64,000 nucleotides of DNA from Alicyclobacillus shizuokensis NBRC 103103 (lineage in GTDB: Bacteria > Bacillota > Bacilli > Alicyclobacillales > Alicyclobacillaceae): positions 1 to 64,000 of the forward strand of contig NZ_BCQV01000018.1 in assembly GCF_001552255.1 (NCBI RefSeq). Reading direction: 5' to 3'. A model generated the notes under the pieces. That model had not been told where the DNA came from. It was given only the letters and a program-made list of their open reading frames with translations, and did no database searches. Shown here piece by piece: positions 27,954 to 37,900 of this stretch. A program made the translations under genes and the position numbers. Each line of letters opens with the position of its first letter. Position 1 is the stretch's first letter.

Positions 27954-28787
27954 ATGTCGCACAAGACTGGCCCATTGGTCATCATCGGCGGAGCTGAGGA
28001 TAAGCAGGGGGAGTGCAGAATCCTGCGCGAGTTCATGCGGCTAGGTGGAGACAAGCACGCACAGGTGCTGGTCATGACGGTGGCCAGCGAAACGCCGGTC
28101 GAGGTCGGCATGGAGTATGTCGAGGTGTTTCGGCGCCTCGGTGCCGCCGATGTGCGTACCTTGGACGTTTCCCACCGCGCTGCGGCCGACACCGACAGCG
28201 CAGTCCAGTTCATACAAGACGCCACCTGTATTTTTTTCACAGGCGGGGATCAGCTGCGCATCACCAAGCTGCTCGGGGGCACCCGAGTCGACGCGGCACT
28301 GCACAACGCGCTGGCGCGCGGAGTGCCGCTAGGGGGGACCAGCGCCGGAGCGTCGATGATGTCGAGCACCATGATTGTCGACGGGGAAGCTGAGACCAAT
28401 CCCCGCATCGCTGTGGTCGATATGGCTCCGGGTATGGAATTTCTCGACGGCGTGGTCATTGACCAGCACTTTGCCCAACGCGGCCGTCTGGGGCGACTGG
28501 TTTCTGCCGTTGCCCAGTACCCGCACCACCTGGGCCTTGGCATCGACGAGGATACGGCCGTGATCGTCGAAAACGGCGCCTTCCGCGTGCTCGGCCGCGG
28601 CGCTGTCAGCGTGGTGGACGCCGGCGGTGTGAAGTATTCCAACCTGGACGTGGTGGAATCCGATGAGGCGCTGTGCCTGTGCGGCATTCAACTGCACATC
28701 CTGTCGCAGGGGTACGGGTTTCACCTGCGCGACAGGAGACCGATAACGGACTGGGCAGCGTACCAGTCCGAGGCTGCAAGGAGCTGA
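27954..28787 (+). CDS. cphB: Cyanophycinase
   Basis: A serine exopeptidase of the S51 family that cleaves cyanophycin (multi-L-arginyl-poly-L-aspartate) to beta-Asp-Arg dipeptides. The 277-residue protein has GPLVIIGGAEDK at the start, IFFTGGDQLRITKLLGGT near residue 95, and the nucleophile motif GGTSAGAS with Ser130; the later VIDQHFAQRGRLGRL and GLGIDEDTAV are diagnostic. No signal peptide, so it acts inside the cell. GAGGAGGG lies about 6 nt before the ATG. Four bp separate it from cphA, so the two form an operon for storage and reuse of nitrogen. Confidence 0.95.
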   Translation: MSHKTGPLVIIGGAEDKQGECRILREFMRLGGDKHAQVLVMTVASETPVEVGMEYVEVFRRLGAADVRTLDVSHRAAADTDSAVQFIQDATCIFFTGGDQLRITKLLGGTRVDAALHNALARGVPLGGTSAGASMMSSTMIVDGEAETNPRIAVVDMAPGMEFLDGVVIDQHFAQRGRLGRLVSAVAQYPHHLGLGIDEDTAVIVENGAFRVLGRGAVSVVDAGGVKYSNLDVVESDEALCLCGIQLHILSQGYGFHLRDRRPITDWAAYQSEAARS

Positions 28788-28791
28788 ATCC

Positions 28792-31446
28792 ATGAGGATT
28801 TGTTCGGTGCGCCACATAGACGGGCCCAATCTGTATCTCTATCGACCGATTCTGATTGCCGATATGGACCTGGAAGACCTAACCGAACGCGAAAGCCGCG
28901 AGTTTCCAGGCTTCAACGAGCGGTTGTTGGCGGACTTCCCGGGGCTGCGCGAACACCACTGCGCCAAGGGAGAGCCGGGCGGGTTCGTCGAGCGTCTCGA
29001 GGAAGGCACGTATTTTGGGCACATTGTCGAGCACTTGGCGATTGAGCTGGCCTGCTGCGCTGGCCTCGATGTGCACTACGGCAAGACGCTGTACGCCGGT
29101 CGGCCCGGCCAGTACGAAGTGGTCATCGAGTGCAAGGCGTTCCGCTGTCAGCGCTTCTTGCTGCAGGCGGCCATGGAGATTGTCGAGTCCATGCTGGCCG
29201 ACTGGGCATATCCGCTGCAACGGGTGTTGGCGGAGGCGGACGCCATCCTGTCTGAGACGGCCCTTGGTCCGAGCACACAGGCCATCGTCGACGCCGCCCA
29301 TCGGCGCGGGATCCCGGTGCGACGGTTGAACGAAGGCAGCCTGGTGCAACTGGGGTATGGCTGCAAGCGGAGGCTGGTGCAGGCGACCTTGACCGACCGG
29401 ACCTCCGCTGTGGCGGTGGACATCGCGTCCGACAAACCGTTGACCAAGGACATCCTCGGCGCCGCCGGCATCCCCGTGCCGTACGGTGGGGTGGCGGCGG
29501 ACGAGGAGCAGGCGGTGGCCGAGTTTCACCGCCTCGGCGCACCGGTGGTCGTGAAACCGTACAACGGCAACCAGGGTCGCGGCGTCAGTCTCAATCTGGC
29601 CAACGAGGAGGAGGTGCGGCGCGCCTATCAGTTCGCCAGCCGCTACAACCGGCGCGTGATGGTGGAGCGGTACGTGGAGGGCAGGAACGTCCGCCTGCTC
29701 GTCGTCGGTGCCCGCCTGATTGCCGCCAGCGAGCGCATCCCGGCGCACGTTCACGGAGACGGGGTGCACACGGTGCGGCAACTGATTGAGGCGGTCAACG
29801 CCCACCCTGACAGAGGGATACACCACGAGAAGCCACTGACCCGCATTGTCGTGGACGAAATTGCCCGCCAGGTGCTCGCCCGCCAGGGTCTCTCCCTGGA
29901 CGACGTGCCGGAGGCGGGCCGCGCTGTGTTTTTGCGCGACAGCGCCAACCTCTCCACCGGTGGCGAGGCGGTGGACATCACGGGGCGATTGGACGAGTCG
30001 TACCGGCTCATCGCCGAGCGGGCGGCACGTCTGATTGGTCTGGACGTCTGCGGCATCGACATGATTGTTCCGGCGGTGGACCGCCCGCCGTGCGAGGGCG
30101 AGGCGTGCGCCGTGGTCGAGGTCAACGCCGCGCCCGGCATCCGCATGCACCAGCACCCGTCCTACGGCGCGGCGCGAGAGGCCGGGAGGGCGATTGTGGA
30201 TGCGCTGTTTCCCGACGGCGATGACGGCCGCATTCCGCTCATCGCGGTCACCGGCACCAACGGCAAGACGACCACCACTCGCCTGATTGGCCACGGCCTC
30301 GCCAGCACCGGGCGCACTGTCGGCATGACCACCACTGGGGGGGTGTTCATCGGCGGCAAGAAGGTGGTCGAGGGGGACACCACAGGTCCGGCTAGCGCGC
30401 GCATGATCTTGGCGGACACATCCGTCGAGGCGGCGGTGCTGGAGACAGCGCGCGGCGGCATCGTGCGCGGCGGGCTCGCCTACGACAAGGCGAATGTGGC
30501 GGTGCTGACCAACATCACGCTGGACCACATCGGCCAGGACTGCGTGGAGTCGATTGAGGACTTGGTGCACATCAAATCCCTGGTGGCCGAGTGTGTGTTC
30601 GAGGACGGTGCGGTGGTGCTCAATGCGGAGGATAAGCACCTGGTCGAGCTGTCGCGGCGCTTGCGGGCGAAGGTGGTGTTTTTCGCGGCCAGCCCCGACA
30701 ATCCGGTGCTGCGCCGGCACCTGGCCCGCGGCGGCGTCGGCTTTTTCCTGCAGCGGGGTTGGCTGACCGAGGGGCGGGGGAACCTGTCCTGGGAGATTGC
30801 CTTCGCTCGCCAGATTCCGGTGACCCTGGAGGGCACCGCGCGGTTTCAAATTGAGAACTGTCTGGCCGCCGCGGCGGCGCTGCGCTCCATCGGGCTGACC
30901 CGGCGGCAGGTGGCTGACGCGCTGCTGTCGTTTCGGCCGGACACGGACAACCCAGGCCGCCTGATGACTTACCGCATGCCGGGCGGCGGTTACGTGGTGC
31001 TGGATTACGGTCACAATCCGGACGGCTTCCGCCGCGTTGGTGAATGGCTGGCGCGGCTGGGCAGCAAACGCCGCATCGGTGTGGTCGGGGTGCCGGGAGA
31101 TCGTTCGGACGTGGTCATCCGCGAGGCGGCTGCGGAACTGTCCGGCTGGTTTGACGCTTTCCTTGTCAAGGAAGACGAGGACAAGCGCGGCCGTCGCGAG
31201 GGTGAGGTGGCCGAGATCATGGCCGCGGAAATCCGCCGGCTGCACCCGGAGAAACCGTGCCGGGTGGTGCTCTCCGAAGAGGAGGCGCTGCGTCAGGCGA
31301 TTGCCGAAGTGAAACCCGACGAAGTGGTCGCGATGTTCTACGAGCGTCTGCCGCGGCTGTCCGCCCTGATTGAGGGGATGGGCGGAGTCCTGGTGCCTTC
31401 CCCGATGTTCGAGCCGAGCGGGCGTGCCGTGGCCGGCATAACTTGA
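28792..31446 (+). CDS. cphA: Cyanophycin synthetase
   Basis: Polymerises Asp and Arg with ATP into cyanophycin without a ribosome. The 884-residue protein has all three parts: an N-terminal domain (to about 160), an ATP-grasp domain (about 220-470; VVKPYNGNQGRGVSLNL, then VVEVNAAPGIRMHQHPS) that adds Asp, and a Mur-ligase-like domain with P-loop GTNGKTTTT near residue 487 and the LETARGGIVRGGL and NITLDHIGQDC motifs that add Arg. Length is typical. AAGGAG precedes the ATG. Directly downstream of cphB and upstream of ispE, within the spore-gene block. Confidence 0.96.
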   Translation: MRICSVRHIDGPNLYLYRPILIADMDLEDLTERESREFPGFNERLLADFPGLREHHCAKGEPGGFVERLEEGTYFGHIVEHLAIELACCAGLDVHYGKTLYAGRPGQYEVVIECKAFRCQRFLLQAAMEIVESMLADWAYPLQRVLAEADAILSETALGPSTQAIVDAAHRRGIPVRRLNEGSLVQLGYGCKRRLVQATLTDRTSAVAVDIASDKPLTKDILGAAGIPVPYGGVAADEEQAVAEFHRLGAPVVVKPYNGNQGRGVSLNLANEEEVRRAYQFASRYNRRVMVERYVEGRNVRLLVVGARLIAASERIPAHVHGDGVHTVRQLIEAVNAHPDRGIHHEKPLTRIVVDEIARQVLARQGLSLDDVPEAGRAVFLRDSANLSTGGEAVDITGRLDESYRLIAERAARLIGLDVCGIDMIVPAVDRPPCEGEACAVVEVNAAPGIRMHQHPSYGAAREAGRAIVDALFPDGDDGRIPLIAVTGTNGKTTTTRLIGHGLASTGRTVGMTTTGGVFIGGKKVVEGDTTGPASARMILADTSVEAAVLETARGGIVRGGLAYDKANVAVLTNITLDHIGQDCVESIEDLVHIKSLVAECVFEDGAVVLNAEDKHLVELSRRLRAKVVFFAASPDNPVLRRHLARGGVGFFLQRGWLTEGRGNLSWEIAFARQIPVTLEGTARFQIENCLAAAAALRSIGLTRRQVADALLSFRPDTDNPGRLMTYRMPGGGYVVLDYGHNPDGFRRVGEWLARLGSKRRIGVVGVPGDRSDVVIREAAAELSGWFDAFLVKEDEDKRGRREGEVAEIMAAEIRRLHPEKPCRVVLSEEEALRQAIAEVKPDEVVAMFYERLPRLSALIEGMGGVLVPSPMFEPSGRAVAGIT

Positions 31447-31459
31447 CGAGCCGCCCATT

Positions 31460-31483
31460 CTCGACCATGCTAAAAGGGTCGAG
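31460..31483 (+). repeat. Inverted repeat next to the ispE start
   Basis: CTCGACC (31460-31466) and GGTCGAG (31477-31483) form a perfect 7-bp stem ending at the ispE ribosome-binding site and start. It could modulate ispE translation; no T-run follows, so it is not a terminator. Confidence 0.5.
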
Positions 31484-32341
31484 GTGGGGGACTTGTTAGT
31501 GGAACGGGCGTACGCCAAAATTAATCTGACACTGGACGTCATCGGCCGCCGGCCGGACGGGTATCACGACGTCGATATGGTCATGCAGGCTATTGACCTG
31601 TCAGATTCTGTGCTCTTGGAACGGAGCGACGCAGAGGGGATAGAACTGGATTGCAACGCCAGTCAGGTGCCGCTGGACGAGCGCAACCTGGCGCATCAGG
31701 CGGCGTCTGCGTTCTTTCGCCACACCCACCGCCGCGGCGGGCTGCGCATCAAGATTGACAAGCAGATTCCCGTCGCCGCCGGGTTGGCGGGCGGATCGTC
31801 TGACGCGGCGGCGGTGCTGCGCGGGCTCAACCGACTGTTTGGCACCGGCCTGTCGTTGGCGGAACTGGCGGAGATAGGCAGCGAAGTGGGATCAGACGTG
31901 CCGTTTTGCGTGTATGGAGGCTGTGCGGTGGCGACGGGGCGGGGCGAGCGGCTGCAACCGGTGGGGCACAGCCTGCGCGCTTTTGTTGTCCTCATCCGTC
32001 CTCCTGTGCACGTTTCGACGGCTGCGGTGTATCAGGCGATGGAGGGCTACACGGTGCGCAGCGAGCCGAGCAGTCGGGCGATGCTGGCCGCTTTGGCGGC
32101 GGGGGACGTGAACGCCGTCCGTCAGCGCATCAGCAACGATTTGGAGCCGGTCACGATGCGGCTGTATCCTGGCTTGGCCGACTTGAAGCGGCGGATTGAG
32201 GCGGTGGCGCGGGTGCCTGTGCATATGTCCGGCAGCGGACCCACCCTCTATTGCCTGATGGGCACGCAGACAGCGGCGCAACGCCTCTACAACGCCCTGC
32301 GCGGCTTCGTCCGCGAGGTCTACTTGAGCCGCATCGCCTGA
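31484..32341 (+). CDS. ispE: 4-diphosphocytidyl-2-C-methyl-D-erythritol kinase
   Basis: Phosphorylates CDP-methylerythritol in the non-mevalonate isoprenoid pathway. The 285-residue GHMP kinase has AYAKINLTLDVIGRRPDGYHDV at the start, the P-loop PVAAGLAGGSSDAAAVLRGLN, and MSGSGPTLY near the end. The GTG at 31484 is used here; a TTG at 31493 with GAGGTGGGGG just before it is equally plausible. Upstream of purR, as in Bacillus. Confidence 0.94.
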   Translation: MGDLLVERAYAKINLTLDVIGRRPDGYHDVDMVMQAIDLSDSVLLERSDAEGIELDCNASQVPLDERNLAHQAASAFFRHTHRRGGLRIKIDKQIPVAAGLAGGSSDAAAVLRGLNRLFGTGLSLAELAEIGSEVGSDVPFCVYGGCAVATGRGERLQPVGHSLRAFVVLIRPPVHVSTAAVYQAMEGYTVRSEPSSRAMLAALAAGDVNAVRQRISNDLEPVTMRLYPGLADLKRRIEAVARVPVHMSGSGPTLYCLMGTQTAAQRLYNALRGFVREVYLSRIA

Positions 32342-32463
32342 CGCCCTGACGCCTTAGGGCATGGGCAGGGCGGGCGTTGCGGGGGCATGCCGCACCCATG
32401 GCCGGTTGTGGCGGGGCCCTGCGAGTGCAGTGGGTGTTGGCGGCAGTTGAGGGCAAGGAGGTG

Positions 32464-33294
32464 ATGGGGACGCGGCGGGCGGAACGGTTGATTCGCGTGA
32501 CACAGGCACTCTTTGAGCACCCCAGCCAGGTGTGCTCGTTGTCCGACTGGGCGCAGGCGTGGCAGGCAGCCAAGTCCTCCCTGAGTGAAGACGTGACGCT
32601 TTTGCGCCAGGTCGTCGAGGAGGACGGCAGCGGTCGCATCGAGACGTACCCGGGGGCGGCCGGCGGGGTGGTGTTTCGCGCCCAGGTGCCGCCGGCTCGG
32701 CAGCGTGCGTTCGTGTCCGAGATGTCCGACAAGCTGTCGGATGCGTCGCGCATCTTGGCCGGCGGGTTTCTCTACATGTCCGATGTGTTGGGGGACGCGG
32801 ACGTGCTGGACTTGGTCGGGCGCTGGTTTGCCTCAGTCTATCAAGACAAACACGTGAGCGTGGTTGTGACGGTGGAAACCAAAGGGATACCGTTGGCGGT
32901 GTCCGCGGCCCGCTACCTGCACGTGCCGGTCGTGATTGCGCGCCGCGAGCACCGCCTGACCGACGGGCCCGCCGTAAGCCTGCATTATGTGTCCGGATCG
33001 GAACGGCGCATCCAGACCATGTCCATCTCGCGGCGGGCGATGCCGGAGCAGGCGCGGGCGCTCATCGTCGACGATTTTATGCGCGCGGGGGCCACGGTCA
33101 AGGCGGTCTCCACGCTGCTTGGCGAGTTTCGCGCCGAGGTGGTCGGAACGGCGGTCTTCATGGCCACGCGGGAGCCGGTGAAAAAGCTGGTGGAGCCATA
33201 CTTCTCGCTGTTCACGCTGGAGGATTTGCAGGAAGGCGAATGGGTTAAGGTGCGCCCCTCGGCACCCATATTGGGCCAGACGGATTTCGGGTGA
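32464..33294 (+). CDS. purR: Pur operon repressor PurR
   Basis: A transcriptional repressor of purine genes, released from DNA by PRPP. The 276 residues have an N-terminal winged helix (RRAERLIRVTQALFEHP) and a C-terminal phosphoribosyltransferase-like domain with ALIVDDFMRAGATVKA, the PRPP-binding loop. The ATG at 32464 fits the family start but is only 2-3 nt from AAGGAGG, unusually close; a GTG directly before it is possible. ispE-purR-ridA order is conserved. Confidence 0.95.
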   Translation: MGTRRAERLIRVTQALFEHPSQVCSLSDWAQAWQAAKSSLSEDVTLLRQVVEEDGSGRIETYPGAAGGVVFRAQVPPARQRAFVSEMSDKLSDASRILAGGFLYMSDVLGDADVLDLVGRWFASVYQDKHVSVVVTVETKGIPLAVSAARYLHVPVVIARREHRLTDGPAVSLHYVSGSERRIQTMSISRRAMPEQARALIVDDFMRAGATVKAVSTLLGEFRAEVVGTAVFMATREPVKKLVEPYFSLFTLEDLQEGEWVKVRPSAPILGQTDFG

Positions 33295-33349
33295 GTCGGC
33301 TCTGAGCGAGCCGCTGCCATACAGAAGCTAACAAAAGGGGTCGTGAGCC

Positions 33350-33730
33350 ATGCGAATCATCGCGACAGAGAAAGCGCCAGCGGCGATTGGGCCGTACTCG
33401 CAGGCGGTGGAGATTGGCGGGGTGGTCTACACCTCCGGCCAGATTCCGCTGCGGCCGGACGGGACGCTGGTGGAGGGAGACGTAGAGGAGCAGGTCAAGC
33501 AGGTGTTGGCCAACCTGGACGCCGTGCTGGCCGCGGCCGGGGTGCGCCGCACGAACGTGGTCAAGGCGACGATTTTCCTCACCGATTTGGCCGACTTTGA
33601 CACGGTCAACGAGGCGTACGGCGCCTTTTTCGGTGATCATCGCCCGGCTCGTTCGTGCGTTCAGGTGGCCGCGCTGCCCAAAGGCGCCAAGGTGGAGATT
33701 GAGCTGGTAGCGGTGCGGCCGGCCACCTAG
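33350..33730 (+). CDS. ridA: RidA family enamine/imine deaminase
   Basis: Hydrolyses reactive enamines from amino acid metabolism (YabJ in B. subtilis). The 126-residue protein has the family core APAAIGPYSQAV, GQIPLRPDG, VVKATIFLTDLADF and the conserved Arg in RPARSCVQVAALPKGA. AAAGGGG precedes the ATG. It follows purR as in Bacillus. Confidence 0.95.
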   Translation: MRIIATEKAPAAIGPYSQAVEIGGVVYTSGQIPLRPDGTLVEGDVEEQVKQVLANLDAVLAAAGVRRTNVVKATIFLTDLADFDTVNEAYGAFFGDHRPARSCVQVAALPKGAKVEIELVAVRPAT

Positions 33731-33925
33731 GCCATACGCCTTGGCTGGTGGCCGCGGCGAGCCAGCCCTCGCCGGCGTTCGCAGCCAGCGCGGGCTCTCC
33801 CGCGCACGGGGCGTGGCGGCACGGTAGTCGGAACCAAGCGGTCGTCCGTTGGTGGGCAGATTCTGGGGGCCGGTTGCGGCGCAGCTGTGCTGGCCCCACA
33901 CCACGCATAGGGAGTGTGAGTCTGC

Positions 33926-34771
33926 ATGAGCAACTTTTTGACACCGGCCGAGATTGCGGCCGCTGCGGTCAAGGCGGGAGAAGAAAAAGCTCGCACATCG
34001 GTTGGCAAGCTGTTGGTACTCGGTTTTTTGGCGGGCGCGTTCATCGCGTTCGGCGCCCTGTTCGACCTGCGTGTGACGGCCGGCATGCCCGATTCCAGCG
34101 GCACGTTGAAAGCGCTTGTAGGCGGCGCCGTGTTCCCGATTGGCCTGATGTTTGTTGTCATCTGCGGCGGGGAACTGTTGACCGGCAACATGATGACGGT
34201 GCCCATCGCGGTGCATGCCAAGCGGGCATCATGGCTGGGTTTGATCTACAATTGGTGGTGGGTATTGATTGGCAATCTCATCGGCTCCTTGTTTGTCGCC
34301 TGGGTGTTCGGCGTCGGCGCCCACATGCTCGACCAGCCTCCGTACGACAAGGCGACGATAGCCGTCGCGGTGTCCAAGGCGACGCTGCCGTTTGGCCCGA
34401 CCATTCTCTCGGCCATCGGCTGCAACTGGCTGGTCTGCCTGGCGGTTTGGATGTCGCTCGGGGCGAAGGACATCGTGGGCAAGATTTTCGGCATCTGGTT
34501 TCCCATCATGGGCTTCGTGGCTATCGGGTTCCAGCACGTGGTGGCTAACATGTTCTTCCTGCCGGCAGGCTATTTCGTCGGCGCGCCCATCACGTGGGGG
34601 CAAATCATCGTCGAGTGGATTGGCGCTTTTATCGGCAACGCCATCGGCGGCTGGCTGTTTGTGGCGACGGTTTATTGGTACGCGTTCCTCAAGGGCCGCA
34701 CCGCGCCCAGCGACTCGGTCCATGCGGCCCCGCGCGGCATGGTGAGTGAGGACGTGGGCAACCAGTCGTGA
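33926..34771 (+). CDS. Formate/nitrite transporter (FocA/NirC family)
   Basis: A pentameric channel for formate or nitrite. The 281-residue protein has six spans and the family motifs LGFLAGAFIAFGALF, GGELLTGNMM, NWWWVLIGNLIGS, LGCNWLVC-like SAIGCNWLVCLAVWMSLGAKD, and FQHVVANMFFLP. The adjacent formate dehydrogenase suggests formate uptake or export. The ATG has GGGAG upstream. A 195-bp gap separates it from ridA. Confidence 0.92.
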   Translation: MSNFLTPAEIAAAAVKAGEEKARTSVGKLLVLGFLAGAFIAFGALFDLRVTAGMPDSSGTLKALVGGAVFPIGLMFVVICGGELLTGNMMTVPIAVHAKRASWLGLIYNWWWVLIGNLIGSLFVAWVFGVGAHMLDQPPYDKATIAVAVSKATLPFGPTILSAIGCNWLVCLAVWMSLGAKDIVGKIFGIWFPIMGFVAIGFQHVVANMFFLPAGYFVGAPITWGQIIVEWIGAFIGNAIGGWLFVATVYWYAFLKGRTAPSDSVHAAPRGMVSEDVGNQS

Positions 34772-34904
34772 CCTGAGGTGCGGTGCCCGCCTCGGTGGCG
34801 GGGGGCTGCCATGGCTCGCACCCTGCCGAGACATACCGCCGGCTTGCCCGGGCACTCGCCGGAGGTGGGTGTCCCACCGAGATCGGAATGGAGGGGAGAA
34901 CCGA

Positions 34905-37900
34905 ATGGAGATGGATGTACAGCCCAAATGGGACGCACTGGCGGCGGACGGAAGCCGGGTGCGTCTGTACGTGGATGGCAATCCGGTCGAGGCGCCCGCT
35001 GGCGCCAGCCTGCTCGACGTTCTCCTGGAGCATCAGCCTGACTTTCCCCACATTTGCTACCATCCGGCATTGGGGCCGATTGAGACATGCGACACGTGCC
35101 TGGTTCAGGTGGGGCATGAACTGCTGCGCGCCTGTTCGACCCCCGTGAAAGCGGGGATGATGGTGCGGACCCAAGCGCCGGCGGCCCGCTTCGCGCGCAA
35201 GCAGGCGATGGACAGACTGCTGGTCAACCATGAACTGTACTGCACGGTCTGCGACAACAACAACGGCAACTGCGTCATCCACAATACCGCTATGGCGATG
35301 GACATCAATGAGCAGGCGGAACCGTTTGCGCCCAAACCGTACGCCGTCGATGACAGCAACCCTTTTTACCGGTACGATCCGGACCAGTGCATTCTCTGCG
35401 GCCGTTGCGTGGAGGCCTGTCAGAACCTGCAGGTCAGTGAGGTGCTTTCCATCGATTGGGAGCGGGATCGGCCGCGTGTGATCTGGGATGGCGATGTGCC
35501 CATCAACGAATCGTCCTGTGTATCCTGCGGCCATTGCGTCACCGTGTGCCCGTGCAACGCGCTGCAGGAGAAATCGATGTTGGGGGAAGCCGGTTACCTG
35601 ACCGGCTTGGAAAAGAATACCCTGCGCGGCCTGATTGACCTGACCAAGCAGGTGGAGCCGGGTTACGGGCCGATTTTCGCGGTCTCGGAAGTGGAGGCCA
35701 AGCTGCGCGAGGCGCGCATTCGGCGCACCAAGACGGTCTGCACCTACTGCGGCGTCGGTTGCAGCTTCGACATCTGGACCAAGGACCGCAAGATCCTCAA
35801 GGTCGAGCCGCAGATGGAGGCGCCGGCCAACCAGATCTCCACTTGCGTCAAGGGCAAGTTTGGCTGGGACTTTGTCAACAGCTCGGAGCGCCTGACCAAA
35901 CCGCTCATCCGCCGCGGCGACGCCTTTTATGAGGCCTCCTGGGAAGAGGCCATAGAGTACATCGGCCAGCGCCTCACCGACATCCGCGGCCAGCACGGCG
36001 ACGACTCCATCGCCTTCATCTCTTCTTCCAAGTGCACCAACGAGGAAAATTACTTGATGCAGAAGCTGGCGCGGGCGGTCATGCACACGAACAACATCGA
36101 CAACTGTTCGCGTTACTGCCAGGCGCCGGCGACGGAGGCGCTGCGGCGGACGATGGGGCTCGGGGGAGACACCGGATCGATCTCGGATTTAGGCTTGGCC
36201 GACTTGGTCATCGTCGTCGGTGCTAATACGGCCGAGTCGCACCCGGTGCTCGCCACGCGCCTGCGCCGCGCCCAGAAGAAGCACGGGCAGAAGCTGATTG
36301 TTGCCGACCTGCGCAAGAACGACTTGGCCAGCCGCGCGAATCTGCACCTGCACCCAAAGCCGGGAACAGATTTGGTCTGGTTGAACGCGGTGGCCAAGCT
36401 GCTGCTTGACTCTGGACGTTATGACGAGGCGTTTGTGCGCGAGCGGGTGGAGGGGTTTGACGAATACGCCCAATCGCTGGCCCCGTACACCCTCGAGTAC
36501 GCCGAGCGTGTCACCGGCTTATCCGCGCAAGAATTGCAGCAAACGGCGGACATGATTGCTAACGCCAAGCGGCTGTCCATCTGCTGGGCCATGGGCGTCA
36601 CCCAGCACCGCGGCGGCACGGAGACCAGCACGGCTATCTGCAACCTGCTGCTCTTGACCGGCCAGGTCGGGCGGCCGGGCACCGGCGCTTATCCGTTGCG
36701 CGGGCACAACAACGTCCAAGGGGCGGGCGATTTTGGCTGCGCCCCGGCCTTTCTGCCTGGCTACGAGCGGGTGGACGACGCGCAGGTGCGCGCCAAGTGG
36801 GAGGCGGCCTGGGGTGTCACGCTGCCGACGAGCAAGGGGTTGGACAACCACGAAATGGTGGATGCCATGCACGACGGCCGTCTGCGGGCGATGTACCTGG
36901 TCGGCGAGGACATGGCGGTGGTGGACTCGAACGCCAATTACGTGGAGGCGGCGTTTGAAAAACTCGATTTCTTCGTCGTGCAGGACGCGTTTTTCAGCAA
37001 GACGGCGCAGTTTGCGGACGTCATCCTGCCGGCCTGCCCAAGCCTGGAGAAGGAGGGCACCTTCACCAACACCGAGCGCCGCATCCAGCGTCTCTACCAG
37101 GCGCTGCCGCCGCTGGGCGACGCCAAGCCGGATTGGCAGATCATCCAACTGGTCGCCAACCGCTTGGGCGCCCACTGGAACTACACGTCGCCGCGCGAGA
37201 TCTTTGAGGAGGCCTGCAGCACCACCGAACTGATGAAGGGCGCGACCTATGAGCGGCTGGAAGGCTACCGCAGCCTGCAGTGGCCGGTTGCCGAGGACGG
37301 GCGCGACATGCCGCTTTTGTACACCGAGCAGTTCGCGCTGCCCGGCGGCCGGGCGCGGTTCTGCCCGGTCACATGGCAGGAGCCGGTAGCCTACGAGGAA
37401 ACTTTCGACCTGCACCTGAACAACGGCCGCATGCTGGAGCACTTCCACGAGGGCAACCTCACCTACCGCGTCCGCGGGCTGCGGGACAAGGTGCCGATGA
37501 CCTTTGTCGAGGTCTCGCCCGAGCTGGCCGCGGAACGCCGAATCGAGGATGGCGCGCTGGTGCGCCTGGTCTCCCCGTACGGGAGCGTCAAGGTGCGCGC
37601 TGTGGTGACCGACAGAGTCGCCGGCCGCGAGTTGTACATGCCGATGAACTCGCCCAAGGACGAGGAGGCGGTCAACCGCCTGACCAGCAGCGAGTCGGAC
37701 GTCACCACCCATACGCCCGCTTACAAAGAGGTGCGGGTGCGGCTGGAGGTGCTCGGCGACAAAGGCGCCTCGCCGCTTGGCCGTAACAACCCAAGACGCC
37801 ACCAACCGCATCCCAAGCCGGGGGTCGAGGTGGAGAAAAAGTGGGCCCGCGCCGATTATCGCCCGCTCGTCGGCAAGCTGGCGGCGAATGAGGCGGAGAG

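Noticed and set aside
28879-31542. Long reverse-strand open frame (887 codons) opposite cphA
   Set aside because: High-GC third-codon bias of cphA creates open antisense frames; the translation has no recognisable domain and cphA itself is complete.
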